Numbered from the stretch's first letter, positions 51,447-61,699 are shown. The stretch is DNA of 64,000 nucleotides from JBBBNV01 sp037137075 (GCF_037137075.1 NZ_JBBBNV010000015.1:51120-115119), one strand, 5' to 3'. The notes: generated by a model not told the origin, from the sequence alone. Numbers and translations: made by a program.

Positions 51447-52471
51447 AGCATACAAGAACTACAGAACCAACCAGCAGTGTAAATGGACCTGACTTGGAGC
51501 ACAATACTGCTGCAGCAGGCTTTTTGGATGCCGCTTCGGAGGAGGAAGGCACAGAACAGCACATCGAGCTTGTTGTCCAGCCGGATGAGGCCGGACAGCG
51601 GATTGACAAGCTGGTTGCCGAGTCGATGGAGCAGGAGGTGTCCCGGACACAAGTACAGCAGTGGATTCGGGACGGTTATGTTACCGTCGGCGGCAGGATG
51701 GTGAAGCCGAATGCCAAGCTGAGTGAAGGCGATCAGATTCGGGTTAAGCCCCCGGAGCCGGAAGCGCTCGAAATCGCGCCGGAGAACATACCGCTGGACA
51801 TTGTATATGAGGATTCAGATATGATCGTCATTAACAAACCGCGCGGGCTGGTCGTTCATCCTGCGCCGGGGCATACTTCAGGCACGCTGGTAAACGCGCT
51901 GCTTTACCACTGCGGGGATTTATCCGGCATCAACGGCGTGCTGCGGCCCGGAATTGTTCACCGCATCGACAAGGATACGTCAGGCCTAATCATGGCCGCG
52001 AAAAATGATCTGGCCCATGCCGGGCTGGCCGCCCAGCTTAAAGATCATACAGTTACCCGCAAATACATTGGCCTTGCGTATGGTGTAGTGCCCCATGAGC
52101 AGGGGACGATCGACGCTCCGATCGGCAGAGACAGCCAGGACCGCAAAATGTATACCGTGACGGATAAAAACAGCAAGCATGCCGTGACTCACTTTGTGGT
52201 GCTGGAGAGATTTCCCGACGCTACGCTGCTTGAGCTGAAGCTGGAGACAGGGCGTACGCATCAAATCCGTGTGCATCTGAAGTTTATCGGGCACTCTCTG
52301 GTCGGCGATCCGATGTACAGCACCCGGAACAAGGCGATTACGATGCAGGGCCAGGCGCTGCATGCGGCTGTGCTTGGCTTCGTTCATCCGCGCACAGGGG
52401 AGCGGCTCCATTTTGAAGCCGGGCTGCCTGAGGATATGAAGCTGGTGCTGGAGCAGCTGCGCAGCAGATAG
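51443..52471 (+). CDS. ylyB: RluA/RluD-family 23S rRNA pseudouridine synthase (YlyB)
   Basis: Forms pseudouridine in 23S rRNA. The 342 residues have a Glu/Thr-rich N-terminus of about 40 residues, an S4 RNA-binding domain (about 49-100: QRIDKLVAESMEQEVSRTQVQQWIRDGYVTVGG) and the catalytic core with IVHRIDKDTSGLIMAAK (Asp176). It overlaps lspA, as ylyB does in B. subtilis. Confidence 0.93.
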   Translation: MKHTRTTEPTSSVNGPDLEHNTAAAGFLDAASEEEGTEQHIELVVQPDEAGQRIDKLVAESMEQEVSRTQVQQWIRDGYVTVGGRMVKPNAKLSEGDQIRVKPPEPEALEIAPENIPLDIVYEDSDMIVINKPRGLVVHPAPGHTSGTLVNALLYHCGDLSGINGVLRPGIVHRIDKDTSGLIMAAKNDLAHAGLAAQLKDHTVTRKYIGLAYGVVPHEQGTIDAPIGRDSQDRKMYTVTDKNSKHAVTHFVVLERFPDATLLELKLETGRTHQIRVHLKFIGHSLVGDPMYSTRNKAITMQGQALHAAVLGFVHPRTGERLHFEAGLPEDMKLVLEQLRSR

Positions 52472-52759
52472 AGTGTGCTCCGGCTATGGTTTTTAGCGTT
52501 CTCGGCGTGAGGTGCATCGCGGCATACAGCAGCCATCGTCCCAATTTCTATTTTGGAATAAAGCCCGGTGAAATCGTGTATTTACGAAGTAGCAGAGCTT
52601 TGGGGACGTAACATAGTATGGTATATGTGGAATAATGCAAATTAAAGGCGCTTTATTCTATGGAAACAAACGGGTGAAACCGATACACTTGGATACTAGA
52701 TAAATGAGAACTTGTTACCTTTGTTGACATCATATCCAGAAGTGATGGAGGAATCCGGC

Positions 52760-53995
52760 ATGGCTAAAATTAATCAAAATTACCTGCAGCTGCAAGGCAG
52801 CTATTTGTTCTCCGAGATTGCAAAGCGCCGCACCAAATTTATTAGTGAAAATCCGAATGCCCAAATCATTAGCCTTGGTATCGGCGATGTAACCCGCGCA
52901 CTGCCTCAGTCCGTTCTGACTGGTCTGCACAACGCTGTGGACGAGCTGGCTAGCGAGAAGTCGTTCCGCGGCTACGGTCCGGAGCAGGGCTACGATTTCT
53001 TGATCAACGCTATTATTGAGCACGACTACAAAACCCGCGGTGTTACGCTGAATTCGAATGAAGTGTTCGTCAGCGACGGCTCCAAGTGCGACGTGGGCAA
53101 CATCCAGGAAATTTTCAGCGGGGACAGCATTATTGCGGTTCAAGATCCGGTGTACCCGGTTTATGTGGACAGCAACGTAATGGCTGGACGCTCAGGTAAC
53201 TATAATAAAGAAACGAACCGTTACGACAACATCGTATACTTGACCTGCAATCAGGAAAATAACTTCAAGCCGGAGCTGCCGACTCAAAAGGTCGATTTGA
53301 TTTACCTGTGCTATCCGAACAACCCGACAGGGATGACTCTTACGAAGGCGGAACTGAAGAAATGGGTTGATTATGCGAAGGAAAACAAATGTATCCTTTT
53401 GTTCGACTCCGCATATGAAGCCTTTATTCAGGAAGATGATGTGCCGCGCAGCATTTATGAGATCGAAGGCGCGAAGGAAGTGGCGATTGAATTCCGCAGC
53501 TACTCCAAAACCGCCGGCTTTACAGGTGTGCGCTGCGCCTACACTGTCGTGCCTCGCGAGCTGAAGGCTTATGATGAGGACGGCAATGAAATGCTGGTAA
53601 ACGACCTGTGGAACCGCCGTCAAACGACGAAGTTCAATGGCTGCTCCTATGTAACGCAAAAAGGCGCGGCCGCGATTTACACGCCGGAAGGCCGTGAGCA
53701 AATCGCGGCGCTGGTCGATTATTATATGAGCAACGCAAAGGTCATTCGTGAGGGCTTGTCTTCTCTGGGCCTTAGCGTATTCGGCGGTGTCAACGCCCCG
53801 TACATCTGGCTGAAAACGCCGAACAATCTCAGCTCCTGGGAATTCTTCGATAAGCTTCTGTCCGAAGCTCATATCGTCGGTACGCCGGGTGTCGGCTTCG
53901 GTCAAGCGGGTCAAGGCTATTTCCGTCTGACTGCATTCGGCAGCCGCGAGAATACCGAGGCCGCTGTGGAACGGATTAAAAAGCTGAGCCTGTAG
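52760..53995 (+). CDS. dapL: LL-diaminopimelate aminotransferase
   Basis: Converts tetrahydrodipicolinate to LL-DAP in one step, bypassing the acylated intermediates. The 411-residue fold-type I aminotransferase has FRGYGPEQGYDFLINAI, VSDGSKCDVGNIQEIF, VQDPVYPVYVD, LIYLCYPNNPTGMTLT and the PLP lysine in FRSYSKTAGFTG (Lys250). ATG 52760 follows GGAGG. The 288-base gap upstream holds no clear promoter (a TTGACA at about 52724 is too close to the start). The LL form would go to meso-DAP by DapF for MurE and lysine. Confidence 0.93.
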   Translation: MAKINQNYLQLQGSYLFSEIAKRRTKFISENPNAQIISLGIGDVTRALPQSVLTGLHNAVDELASEKSFRGYGPEQGYDFLINAIIEHDYKTRGVTLNSNEVFVSDGSKCDVGNIQEIFSGDSIIAVQDPVYPVYVDSNVMAGRSGNYNKETNRYDNIVYLTCNQENNFKPELPTQKVDLIYLCYPNNPTGMTLTKAELKKWVDYAKENKCILLFDSAYEAFIQEDDVPRSIYEIEGAKEVAIEFRSYSKTAGFTGVRCAYTVVPRELKAYDEDGNEMLVNDLWNRRQTTKFNGCSYVTQKGAAAIYTPEGREQIAALVDYYMSNAKVIREGLSSLGLSVFGGVNAPYIWLKTPNNLSSWEFFDKLLSEAHIVGTPGVGFGQAGQGYFRLTAFGSRENTEAAVERIKKLSL

Positions 53996-54011
53996 GCTAC
54001 AGAGCGAGTTG

Positions 54012-54052
54012 AAGACTTTGAGAAAGCAGCAGCTTTCCCAAAGTCTTTTTTC
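54012..54052 (+). terminator. Terminator after dapL
   Basis: AAGACTTTG pairs with CAAAGTCTT and GAAAGC with GCTTTC inside, followed by six Ts. Confidence 0.88.
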
Positions 54053-54098
54053 TATATTCTGAATACTGCGGGGGCATTGGAATCACATAGGAAATGTC

Positions 54099-54127
54099 TT
54101 GACTTCTTTTGTCGAAAGTGCGATAAT
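54099..54127 (+). promoter_or_regulatory. Sigma-A promoter of the pyr operon
   Basis: TTGACT at 54099-54104 and GATAAT at 54122-54127 with a 17-base spacer. Confidence 0.85.
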
Positions 54128-54144
54128 CCTGTTAAATGAATAGA

Positions 54145-54309
54145 ACCTTTAACTCAGTCCCGAGAGGCTGGCAAGGTTACGTGAATTCCACCGCGCTGCG
54201 GGCTGGACATAGAGCACAGGCTTAAACCGAAAGGTGAGTCGACCTGTGTTTGTCCACGCGCGCAGATTTGGAAAAGCTCCTTGCTGCTACGGCACAAGGA
54301 GCTTTTTTT
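54145..54309 (+). promoter_or_regulatory. PyrR-controlled attenuator of the pyr operon
   Basis: The leader has a PyrR-binding loop AGTCCCGAGAGGCT at 54156-54169, followed by an antiterminator region and an intrinsic terminator, AAAGCTCCTTG paired with CAAGGAGCTTTTTTT, at 54273-54309. PyrR with UMP binds the loop, prevents antitermination and lowers expression when pyrimidines are plentiful. Confidence 0.9.
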
Positions 54310-54401
54310 GCGGGAAGTCGTACATCTTTGCTTAGCCGGAATCGCACTTGCCGACCCGCAGGGAAGAAACGCCGCCAGACCGGATAGAAGGAGGAGCGGG
54401 C

Positions 54402-54950
54402 ATGGCCGTTATCAAAAATATGATTATGGACGATGTCGCCATTCGGCGGGCATTAACGCGCATCGCCCATGAAATCCTTGAAAAAAATAAGGGCGTAGAA
54501 GACTGTATCTTTGTCGGAGTGCGTACAAGAGGCGTCTATCTGGCCCGCCGCATTGCCGAGCGGATTCAGGAAATTGAAACGGTATCTGTCCCGATTGGAG
54601 AGCTGGATGTGACGCGTTACCGCGATGACCGTCCCGAATTTAACGCTCCTCCCGAGGTTACGGAAGACCGGCTGGCGATACAGAATAAAAAAATTATTTT
54701 ATGCGACGATGTTCTTTATACCGGGCGGACCGTCCGTGCGGCCATGGATGCCTTGATGGACCTGGGACGGCCCCAATCGATTCAGCTCGCCGTACTGGTG
54801 GACCGGGGGCACCGCGAGCTTCCGATTCGACCTGATTTTGTAGGCAAGAACGTTCCGACCTCCAAGCAGGAGCAGATTGAAGTGCACCTGAGCGAGATTG
54901 ACCAGGACGACAGCGTCGTGATATTACAACAAAGGGGGACGACCGGATGA
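54402..54950 (+). CDS. pyrR: Bifunctional pyr operon regulator/uracil phosphoribosyltransferase PyrR
   Basis: RNA-binding attenuation protein with uracil phosphoribosyltransferase activity. The 182 residues have ALTRIAHEILEKN, FVGVRTRGVYLARRIAERI, GELDVTRYRDD, the PRPP loop IILCDDVLYTGRTVRA (98-113) and VLVDRGHRELPIRPDFVGKNVPTS. ATG 54402 follows GGAGGAG. It heads the operon behind its own attenuator and overlaps pyrB. Confidence 0.97.
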   Translation: MAVIKNMIMDDVAIRRALTRIAHEILEKNKGVEDCIFVGVRTRGVYLARRIAERIQEIETVSVPIGELDVTRYRDDRPEFNAPPEVTEDRLAIQNKKIILCDDVLYTGRTVRAAMDALMDLGRPQSIQLAVLVDRGHRELPIRPDFVGKNVPTSKQEQIEVHLSEIDQDDSVVILQQRGTTG

Positions 54951-55855
54951 CACAGGCAAACGTAGGGATCGACCGGCATATGCTCGGCATTAAGCAGCTC
55001 GGCAAAGAGGAAATTGTAAGCATACTAGACCGGGCGGCCTATTGGGAAAGCTATCCGAAGAAAGTAACGGATGTCCTTCAAGGTAAATTTGTCGCAAACA
55101 TGTTTTTCGAGAACAGCACGCGGACCCGCTTTTCCTTTGAAGTGGCGGAGAAGCGGCTGGGCGCGGAGGTGCTTAACTTCTCTGCAGCCGCCTCCAGTGT
55201 GGAAAAGGGCGAGTCCATCTATGATACGGTACGTACGCTGGAATCGATGGGGATTGACGCCGGCGTCATCCGGATGAAGCCGATTGGTCTGCTGGCGGAG
55301 CTCGCGCAAAAAATTAAAGTGCCGCTTATCAATGCGGGGGACGGCAACAATGAGCATCCTACACAGGCGCTTCTGGACTTCTATACGATGCGCAAGGTTT
55401 TTGGAGAGTTCAAGGGCTTGACCGTCTCGATTATCGGGGACGTGCTGCACAGCCGGGTAGCCCGCTCAAATGTATACGGCCTAACGAAGCTTGGGGCGAA
55501 GGTGAAGTTTTGCGCTCCTGTCAACATGCAGGCGCCGGAGCTGGCAGAGTACGCAGACTATGTATCTATAGATGAAGCTCTTCAGTCCGATGTTGTCATG
55601 ATGCTGCGCGTTCAGCTGGAGCGTCATGCCGGCGGCATGATTAAGTCGGCGGAGGAGTACCGCGAGCACTATGGCTTAACGGTGGAAAGAATGCAGCGGA
55701 TGAAGCCACACGCCATCATCATGCATCCTGCGCCGGTCAACCGCAATGTCGAGATTGACGACGAACTGGTGGAGCATGAGAAGTCGAAAATTTTCACACA
55801 GATGAGCCACGGGGTTCCGATTCGGATGGCCGTTGTAGAACGGGCATTAGTATAA
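54947..55855 (+). CDS. pyrB: Aspartate carbamoyltransferase catalytic chain
   Basis: Condenses carbamoyl phosphate and aspartate. The 302 residues have FFENSTRTRFSFE (carbamoyl phosphate site, 53-65), GDGNNEHPTQALLDFYT, HSRVARSN and IMHPAPVNRNVEIDDEL. There is no regulatory pyrI, as usual for Bacillales. ATG overlaps the pyrR stop. Confidence 0.97.
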   Translation: MTQANVGIDRHMLGIKQLGKEEIVSILDRAAYWESYPKKVTDVLQGKFVANMFFENSTRTRFSFEVAEKRLGAEVLNFSAAASSVEKGESIYDTVRTLESMGIDAGVIRMKPIGLLAELAQKIKVPLINAGDGNNEHPTQALLDFYTMRKVFGEFKGLTVSIIGDVLHSRVARSNVYGLTKLGAKVKFCAPVNMQAPELAEYADYVSIDEALQSDVVMMLRVQLERHAGGMIKSAEEYREHYGLTVERMQRMKPHAIIMHPAPVNRNVEIDDELVEHEKSKIFTQMSHGVPIRMAVVERALV

Positions 55856-55893
55856 AACAATAGCAGCAAAATTGACATCGCCGGAGGTTGGTC

Positions 55894-57174
55894 ATGGGAA
55901 TTTGGATACTTAACGGAAACGTATGGAACGACGCTGCAGGTCAAATGGAAGTACAGCATATCCGGGTTGTGGAAGGGACTATTGCCGAGGTAACGGCGAA
56001 TAAGCCGGACAATACCGCAGGCTATGAAGTCATTGATGCTTCCGGCAAGCTTGTCTCGGCAGGCTTTATCGACATGCATGTGCATTTGCGCGAGCCTGGC
56101 TACGAGCACAAGGAAACGATTGCCAGCGGAACTCGCTCGGCTGCCAAAGGCGGCTTCACAACTATCGCCTGCATGCCGAATACCCGCCCGGTTATCGATA
56201 CGCCGGAAACCGTCGGCTTTGTATTGGACAAGGCTCAAACGGAAGGAATCGTTAAAGTTCTTCCTTACGCCTGCATCACCAAAAATGAGCTTGGCCGTGA
56301 GCTGACCGATTTTGCGGCGTTGAAAGAAGCAGGAGCTATCGGGTTCACAGACGACGGCGTCGGCGTTCAGAACGCGCAGATGATGAAGGATGCCATGAAG
56401 CTGGCCGCATCGCTGGAGCTGCCGATTATTGCGCACTGCGAGGACGACACACTAGTGGTCGGTGCTCCGGTCAATGAAGGCACATTCGCTACGAAGCACG
56501 GTCTCAAGGGCATTCCGAACGAATCCGAGGCGATTCACGTCGGCCGGGACATTTTGCTGGCGGAAGCAACGGGAGTTCATTACCATGTGTGCCACGTGAG
56601 CACAGAGCAGTCCGTACGTCTGATTCGTCTGGCGAAGCAAATCGGGATTAAAGTGACCGCAGAGGTTTGCCCGCATCACCTGCTTCTCTCGGAGGAAGAT
56701 ATTCCGAGCATGGATGCCAACTGGAAGATGAACCCGCCGCTGCGCTCCCGACGTGATGTGGAAGCCTGCATCGAAGGGCTGGAAGACGGCACTATCGATA
56801 TGGTGGTTACGGATCATGCGCCGCACAGCCCGGAAGAAAAAGCAAAAGGCATGCAGCTCGCGCCATTCGGCATCTTAGGCTTTGAAACAGCATTCCCGCT
56901 GCTTTACTCGAAGTTCGTGCTTACCGGGAAATGGACGCTTGGTTTCCTGTTGGATCGTATGACTAAGGTGCCGGCCGATGTATTCGGTTTGGCCCAAGGC
57001 CGCCTAGCGCCTGGCAGCGCAGCAGACATTACAATTGTAGACATCGAGGAAGAACGCGCGGTGGACCCGGACACATTCTTGTCCAAGAGCCGCAACACGC
57101 CGTTTATCGGCTGGAAGCTGCGCGGCTGGCCGGTAACTACGCTGGTTGACGGCAAAGTGGTCTGGACGGAATAG
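55894..57174 (+). CDS. pyrC: Dihydroorotase
   Basis: Closes carbamoyl aspartate to dihydroorotate. The 426-residue class I enzyme has the metal motif GFIDMHVHLREPGYEHKE, GFTTIACMPNTRP, the substrate/metal site ICH-type VCHVSTEQSV and VVTDHAPHSPEEK. ATG 55894 follows GGAGG at 6 bases. Confidence 0.97.
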   Translation: MGIWILNGNVWNDAAGQMEVQHIRVVEGTIAEVTANKPDNTAGYEVIDASGKLVSAGFIDMHVHLREPGYEHKETIASGTRSAAKGGFTTIACMPNTRPVIDTPETVGFVLDKAQTEGIVKVLPYACITKNELGRELTDFAALKEAGAIGFTDDGVGVQNAQMMKDAMKLAASLELPIIAHCEDDTLVVGAPVNEGTFATKHGLKGIPNESEAIHVGRDILLAEATGVHYHVCHVSTEQSVRLIRLAKQIGIKVTAEVCPHHLLLSEEDIPSMDANWKMNPPLRSRRDVEACIEGLEDGTIDMVVTDHAPHSPEEKAKGMQLAPFGILGFETAFPLLYSKFVLTGKWTLGFLLDRMTKVPADVFGLAQGRLAPGSAADITIVDIEEERAVDPDTFLSKSRNTPFIGWKLRGWPVTTLVDGKVVWTE

Positions 57175-57214
57175 TAAGGGACAGGTTAGCGAAAACCGAG
57201 AAGGAGTGAAACCC

Positions 57215-58384
57215 ATGCAAGCAAGATTATTATTGGAAGACGGCACGCTTTTTACCGGAAAAGGGTTCGGCGCTGAAGGCGAATCGACGGGAGAAGTTGT
57301 GTTTAATACAGGAATTACTGGTTATCAAGAGGTGTTGTCGGACCCGTCCTACTGCGGACAAATCGTAACGATGACATACCCGCTGATCGGGAACTACGGT
57401 ATCGCCCGTGATGATTTTGAATCCATCCGCCCGTTCATCCATGGCTTCGTCGTGCGCGAGCATGAATATGTGCCGAGCAACTGGAGAGCGGAATATACGC
57501 TGGACAGTCTGTTGAAGGAATACGGCATTGTCGGAATCAGCGGCATCGATACCCGGATGCTGACCCGCAAAATTCGTCATCACGGCGTAATGAAAGGTCT
57601 GCTCACTACATCCAGCAAGCCGGTTGCCGAGCTGATGGAGCAGCTGCAAGCCTCCAAGCTTATGACAGACCAAGTATCGCGTGTATCGACGAAAAGCGTA
57701 TTTGGCTGCCCTGGAACGAAAGAGCGTGTCGTGCTGGTCGATTTCGGCGCTAAAAGCGGCATTGTGCGTGACCTGACAAAACGCGGCTGCGACGTTGTGG
57801 TTGTGCCTCATGATGCAACTGCAGACCAAATTCGCCGCCTTGCTCCGGATGGCATTCTGCTGTCCAACGGCCCTGGGGACCCTAAGGACGTTTCTCATGC
57901 CGCCAAAATGATTGCCGAGCTGCTCGGCGAATACCCGATTTTCGGTATCTGTCTTGGCCATCAGCTGTTCGCGCTCGCCTGCGGTGCAGATACGACCAAG
58001 CTGAAATTCGGTCACCGCGGCGGTAACCACCCGGTGAAGGATTTGATTTCGGGCCGCTGCTACATTACTTCCCAGAACCACGGCTACACGGTACTTGAGG
58101 ATTCCATTCAAGGCACGGAGCTGGAAGTGACGCATATTAACAACAACGATAAGACGATTGAGGGACTTCGCCATAAGAAATATCCGGCCTTCTCAGTCCA
58201 ATACCATCCGGAAGCAGCGCCAGGACCGTTCGATTCAAGCTACCTGTTCGATGATTTCCTGGATATGATTCGCACCTTTAAACAAGACAATCCGCAGCTG
58301 CCGCGCCAAGCGCAAATCGTAGCCGCACGCCCGGTTATTGCCGCCCCGGAACGGAAAGGAGCTCTTCAATATGCCCAAAAATAA
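57215..58384 (+). CDS. carA: Carbamoyl-phosphate synthase small chain
   Basis: Glutaminase that feeds ammonia to the large chain. The 389 residues have an N-terminal GxxT domain (VFNTGITGYQEVLSDPSYCGQIV) and the class I glutamine amidotransferase domain with LSNGPGDPKD, catalytic Cys246 (GICLGHQLF) and YHPEAAPGP. ATG 57215 follows AAGGAG. Also called pyrAA. It overlaps carB by 14 bases. Confidence 0.97.
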   Translation: MQARLLLEDGTLFTGKGFGAEGESTGEVVFNTGITGYQEVLSDPSYCGQIVTMTYPLIGNYGIARDDFESIRPFIHGFVVREHEYVPSNWRAEYTLDSLLKEYGIVGISGIDTRMLTRKIRHHGVMKGLLTTSSKPVAELMEQLQASKLMTDQVSRVSTKSVFGCPGTKERVVLVDFGAKSGIVRDLTKRGCDVVVVPHDATADQIRRLAPDGILLSNGPGDPKDVSHAAKMIAELLGEYPIFGICLGHQLFALACGADTTKLKFGHRGGNHPVKDLISGRCYITSQNHGYTVLEDSIQGTELEVTHINNNDKTIEGLRHKKYPAFSVQYHPEAAPGPFDSSYLFDDFLDMIRTFKQDNPQLPRQAQIVAARPVIAAPERKGALQYAQK

Positions 58385-61300
58385 TACACTCAAAAAAATT
58401 CTTGTGATTGGCTCCGGTCCGATTGTTATCGGACAAGCGGCCGAGTTTGACTATGCCGGTACCCAGGCTTGCCAGGCGCTGAAAGAAGAGGGCATGGAAG
58501 TTGTCCTCATTAACAGCAACCCGGCGACTATCATGACCGATACAAACATGGCGGACAAAGTATACATCGAGCCAATTACACTCGATTTCGTATCGCAAAT
58601 TATTCGCCAGGAGAAGCCGGACGGACTGCTGCCGACTCTCGGCGGACAAACCGGTCTGAACATGGCGGTTGAGCTTGCCCGTCACGGCGTTCTGGAGAGA
58701 GAAAATGTAAAGCTGCTCGGTACACAACTGACAGCAATTGAAAAGGCCGAAGACCGCGACCTGTTCCGCGACCTCATGCGTGAGCTGGAGCAGCCGGTAC
58801 CGGAATCCGTTATCGTAACGACGGTTCAGGAAGCACTTGATTTCGCCAATGAAATCGGCTATCCGATTATTGTCCGCCCGGCGTACACACTCGGCGGCAC
58901 CGGCGGCGGGATTTGTGCGAATGAAGAGGAGCTGCTGGAGACGGTTGCCTCCGGTATCCGCTACAGCCCGATCGGCCAATGTCTGGTGGAGCGCAGCATC
59001 GCCGGCATGAAGGAAGTTGAGTATGAGGTTATGCGTGATGCCAATGATAACTGTATCGTTGTGTGTAACATGGAGAACTTCGACCCGGTTGGCGTTCATA
59101 CCGGCGACAGCATCGTCGTGGCGCCAAGCCAAACCTTGTCTGACCGCGAGTATCAAATGCTCCGCTCAGCATCGCTCAAAATTATTCGCGCCCTGAACAT
59201 CGAAGGCGGCTGCAACGTTCAATTCGCCCTCGACCCGCACAGCTTCCAATATTATGTTATCGAGGTTAACCCGCGTGTCAGCCGCTCCTCGGCGCTGGCT
59301 TCCAAAGCAACGGGCTATCCGATTGCTAAAATGGCGGCTAAAATCGCTATCGGCTATACCCTTGATGAAATCGTCAACCCGGTTACCGGTCAAACCTATG
59401 CTTGCTTTGAGCCGACGCTGGATTACATCGTATCGAAAATCCCGCGCTGGCCGTTCGATAAATTCACAAGCGCGAACCGCAAGCTCGGAACACAAATGAA
59501 AGCAACCGGAGAGGTTATGGCTATCGGCCGGACCTTCGAGGAATCCATTCATAAAGCTATCCGTTCCCTGGAAATCGGCGTGCATCGCCTGGCGCTGAAG
59601 GAAGCGGACCAAATCGATAAAGAAACACTGGAGCTGCGTCTGCGCAAGCCGGACGATGAGCGGATGTTCCTGATTGCCGAAGCTTACCGCCGCGGCTACA
59701 CGCTGCAGCAAATTCAGGATTTAACGAACATCGACTGGTGGTTCCTCGGCAAGCTGGAAGGCTTGATTCAATTCGAAGCAGAGCTTCAGCAGGATGAACT
59801 GACGCCGGAGCTTCTTCTCGAAGCGAAGCGTAAAGGATTTACAGACCGTGCTATCGCAGAGCTGCGCACACTGGCGGGACTTGCCACTTATACCGTGGAA
59901 GCCGATGTCCGCGCATACCGTCTGAAGCAAAGCATCAAGCCGGTTTACAAAATGGTTGATACTTGCGCGGCGGAATTCGAAGCGACGACTCCGTACTACT
60001 ACTCGACTTATGAGACGGAGAACGAGGTAACTCAAAGCGAGAAGCAAAAAGTGGTCGTGCTCGGGTCCGGTCCGATTCGGATTGGCCAAGGGATCGAGTT
60101 TGACTATTCCACCGTTCATGCGGTCTGGGCAATTCAAGCAGCCGGTTATGAAGCGGTCATCATTAACAACAACCCGGAAACGGTATCGACAGACTTCAAT
60201 ACTTCGGACCGGTTGTATTTTGAACCGTTGTTCTTTGAAGATGTTATGAACGTTATCGAACAAGAGAAGCCAATAGGGGTTATCGTCCAATTTGGTGGAC
60301 AAACCGCTATCAACCTGGCTGCGCCGCTTTCCAAAGCGGGTGTAACCATTCTTGGCAGCAGTCTGGAAAGCATTGATGCTGCGGAGGACCGCAAGAAGTT
60401 CGAAGCGCTGCTCAGCAGCCTGAACATTGCACAGCCTCCAGGAGGCACAGTAACTTCCGTAGACCAGGCTGTAGGTACAGCTGCGCAATTCGGTTATCCG
60501 GTGCTCGTTCGTCCTTCCTACGTGCTGGGCGGCCGTGCGATGGAAATCGTGTACTCCGACGAAGAGCTGCTGAGCTACATGGAGTATGCCGTCAAAATTA
60601 ATCCGGAGCATCCGGTTCTGATTGACCGCTACATGCTGGGTAAAGAGGTTGAGGTCGACGCGATTTGCGACAAGGAAACCGTCCTTATCCCGGGCATCAT
60701 GGAGCATGTTGAGCGTGCAGGCGTTCACTCCGGCGACTCGATTGCCGTGTACCCGACACAATCCATCAGTGCTGAAATTAAGCAAAAAATTATCGATGTT
60801 ACGATCAAAATCGCCCGCGCCTTGGAAGTTGTCGGTTTGGTCAATATTCAATTCGTTATCTACAATGACGAAGTGTATGTTATCGAGGTCAATCCGCGTT
60901 CCTCGCGTACTGTGCCGTTCCTGAGCAAGGTCACCAACGTGCCGATGGCAAATGTCGCTACCCGCGTCATTATGGGACAAAAGCTGAAGGATCTTGGCTA
61001 CGAAACCGGCTTGTGGCCGGAGGATGAGTTCGTTTCGGTTAAAGTGCCGGTGTTCTCCTTCGCCAAGCTGCGCCGTGTAGATACTTCGCTCGGACCTGAA
61101 ATGAAATCGACCGGCGAGGTTATGGGCCGCGATATTAACTATGCCAAAGCGCTGTACAAAGGCTTGATTGGATCGGGCATGAAGATTCCGCCAACCGGTT
61201 CAATCATCGCCACAGTAAGCGACAAAGATAAAGAAGAAGCTATCGAATTGCTGCGCGGCTTTGCACAGCTTGGGTATCATATCGTCGCTACAGGCGGTAC

Positions 61301-61580
61301 CGCCAAAGCAATTGAAGCTGCCGGACTGCGTGTAAGACGCGTGAACAAGCTGAGCGAAGGCAACCCGAACATTCTAGACCTCATCCGTAATGGTGAAGCT
61401 CACTTTGTCATCAACACACTGACCAAAGGGAAAACACCGGAGCGTGACGGATTCCGTATCCGCCGCGAAGCAGTTGAGAATGGTGTAGTGTGTATGACCA
61501 GCCTGGATACGGTACGTGCATTGCTTCATATGCTGGAGGCACTGAATTTCTCCTCCCGTCCAATGCCAGTGTACTCATAA
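58371..61580 (+). CDS. carB: Carbamoyl-phosphate synthase large chain
   Basis: Makes carbamoyl phosphate from bicarbonate, ammonia and two ATP. The 1069 residues show the internal duplication: two ATP-grasp halves beginning KILVIGSGPIVIGQAAEFDYAG and KVVVLGSGPIRIGQGIEFDYS, each with a GG-rich loop (YTLGGTGGG, SYVLGGRAME), then the C-terminal MGS-fold allosteric domain near 930-1060. Also called pyrAB. ATG 58371 follows AAAGGAG, inside carA. Confidence 0.98.
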   Translation: MPKNNTLKKILVIGSGPIVIGQAAEFDYAGTQACQALKEEGMEVVLINSNPATIMTDTNMADKVYIEPITLDFVSQIIRQEKPDGLLPTLGGQTGLNMAVELARHGVLERENVKLLGTQLTAIEKAEDRDLFRDLMRELEQPVPESVIVTTVQEALDFANEIGYPIIVRPAYTLGGTGGGICANEEELLETVASGIRYSPIGQCLVERSIAGMKEVEYEVMRDANDNCIVVCNMENFDPVGVHTGDSIVVAPSQTLSDREYQMLRSASLKIIRALNIEGGCNVQFALDPHSFQYYVIEVNPRVSRSSALASKATGYPIAKMAAKIAIGYTLDEIVNPVTGQTYACFEPTLDYIVSKIPRWPFDKFTSANRKLGTQMKATGEVMAIGRTFEESIHKAIRSLEIGVHRLALKEADQIDKETLELRLRKPDDERMFLIAEAYRRGYTLQQIQDLTNIDWWFLGKLEGLIQFEAELQQDELTPELLLEAKRKGFTDRAIAELRTLAGLATYTVEADVRAYRLKQSIKPVYKMVDTCAAEFEATTPYYYSTYETENEVTQSEKQKVVVLGSGPIRIGQGIEFDYSTVHAVWAIQAAGYEAVIINNNPETVSTDFNTSDRLYFEPLFFEDVMNVIEQEKPIGVIVQFGGQTAINLAAPLSKAGVTILGSSLESIDAAEDRKKFEALLSSLNIAQPPGGTVTSVDQAVGTAAQFGYPVLVRPSYVLGGRAMEIVYSDEELLSYMEYAVKINPEHPVLIDRYMLGKEVEVDAICDKETVLIPGIMEHVERAGVHSGDSIAVYPTQSISAEIKQKIIDVTIKIARALEVVGLVNIQFVIYNDEVYVIEVNPRSSRTVPFLSKVTNVPMANVATRVIMGQKLKDLGYETGLWPEDEFVSVKVPVFSFAKLRRVDTSLGPEMKSTGEVMGRDINYAKALYKGLIGSGMKIPPTGSIIATVSDKDKEEAIELLRGFAQLGYHIVATGGTAKAIEAAGLRVRRVNKLSEGNPNILDLIRNGEAHFVINTLTKGKTPERDGFRIRREAVENGVVCMTSLDTVRALLHMLEALNFSSRPMPVYS

Positions 61581-61699
61581 GAATCGTGTAGTATTGACGG
61601 CCTGACACTCTGCAGCCGCCCATTCGGGGCTGCGGAGGGGTGTTGGGCCTTCCTTATATCAACTTTCCTGAAAAACGGGGATAACAAGGGGGAGTACCG

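Noticed and set aside
52472..52759. Sigma-H promoter for dapL (GTGGAATAA near 52627)
   Set aside because: No RnAGGAwww element lies 11-12 bases upstream, so only half of the promoter pattern is there.
59721..60980. Long minus-strand frame of 419 residues in carB
   Set aside because: Antisense to the ATP-grasp region of carB; no own binding site and its residue composition is unlike a protein.
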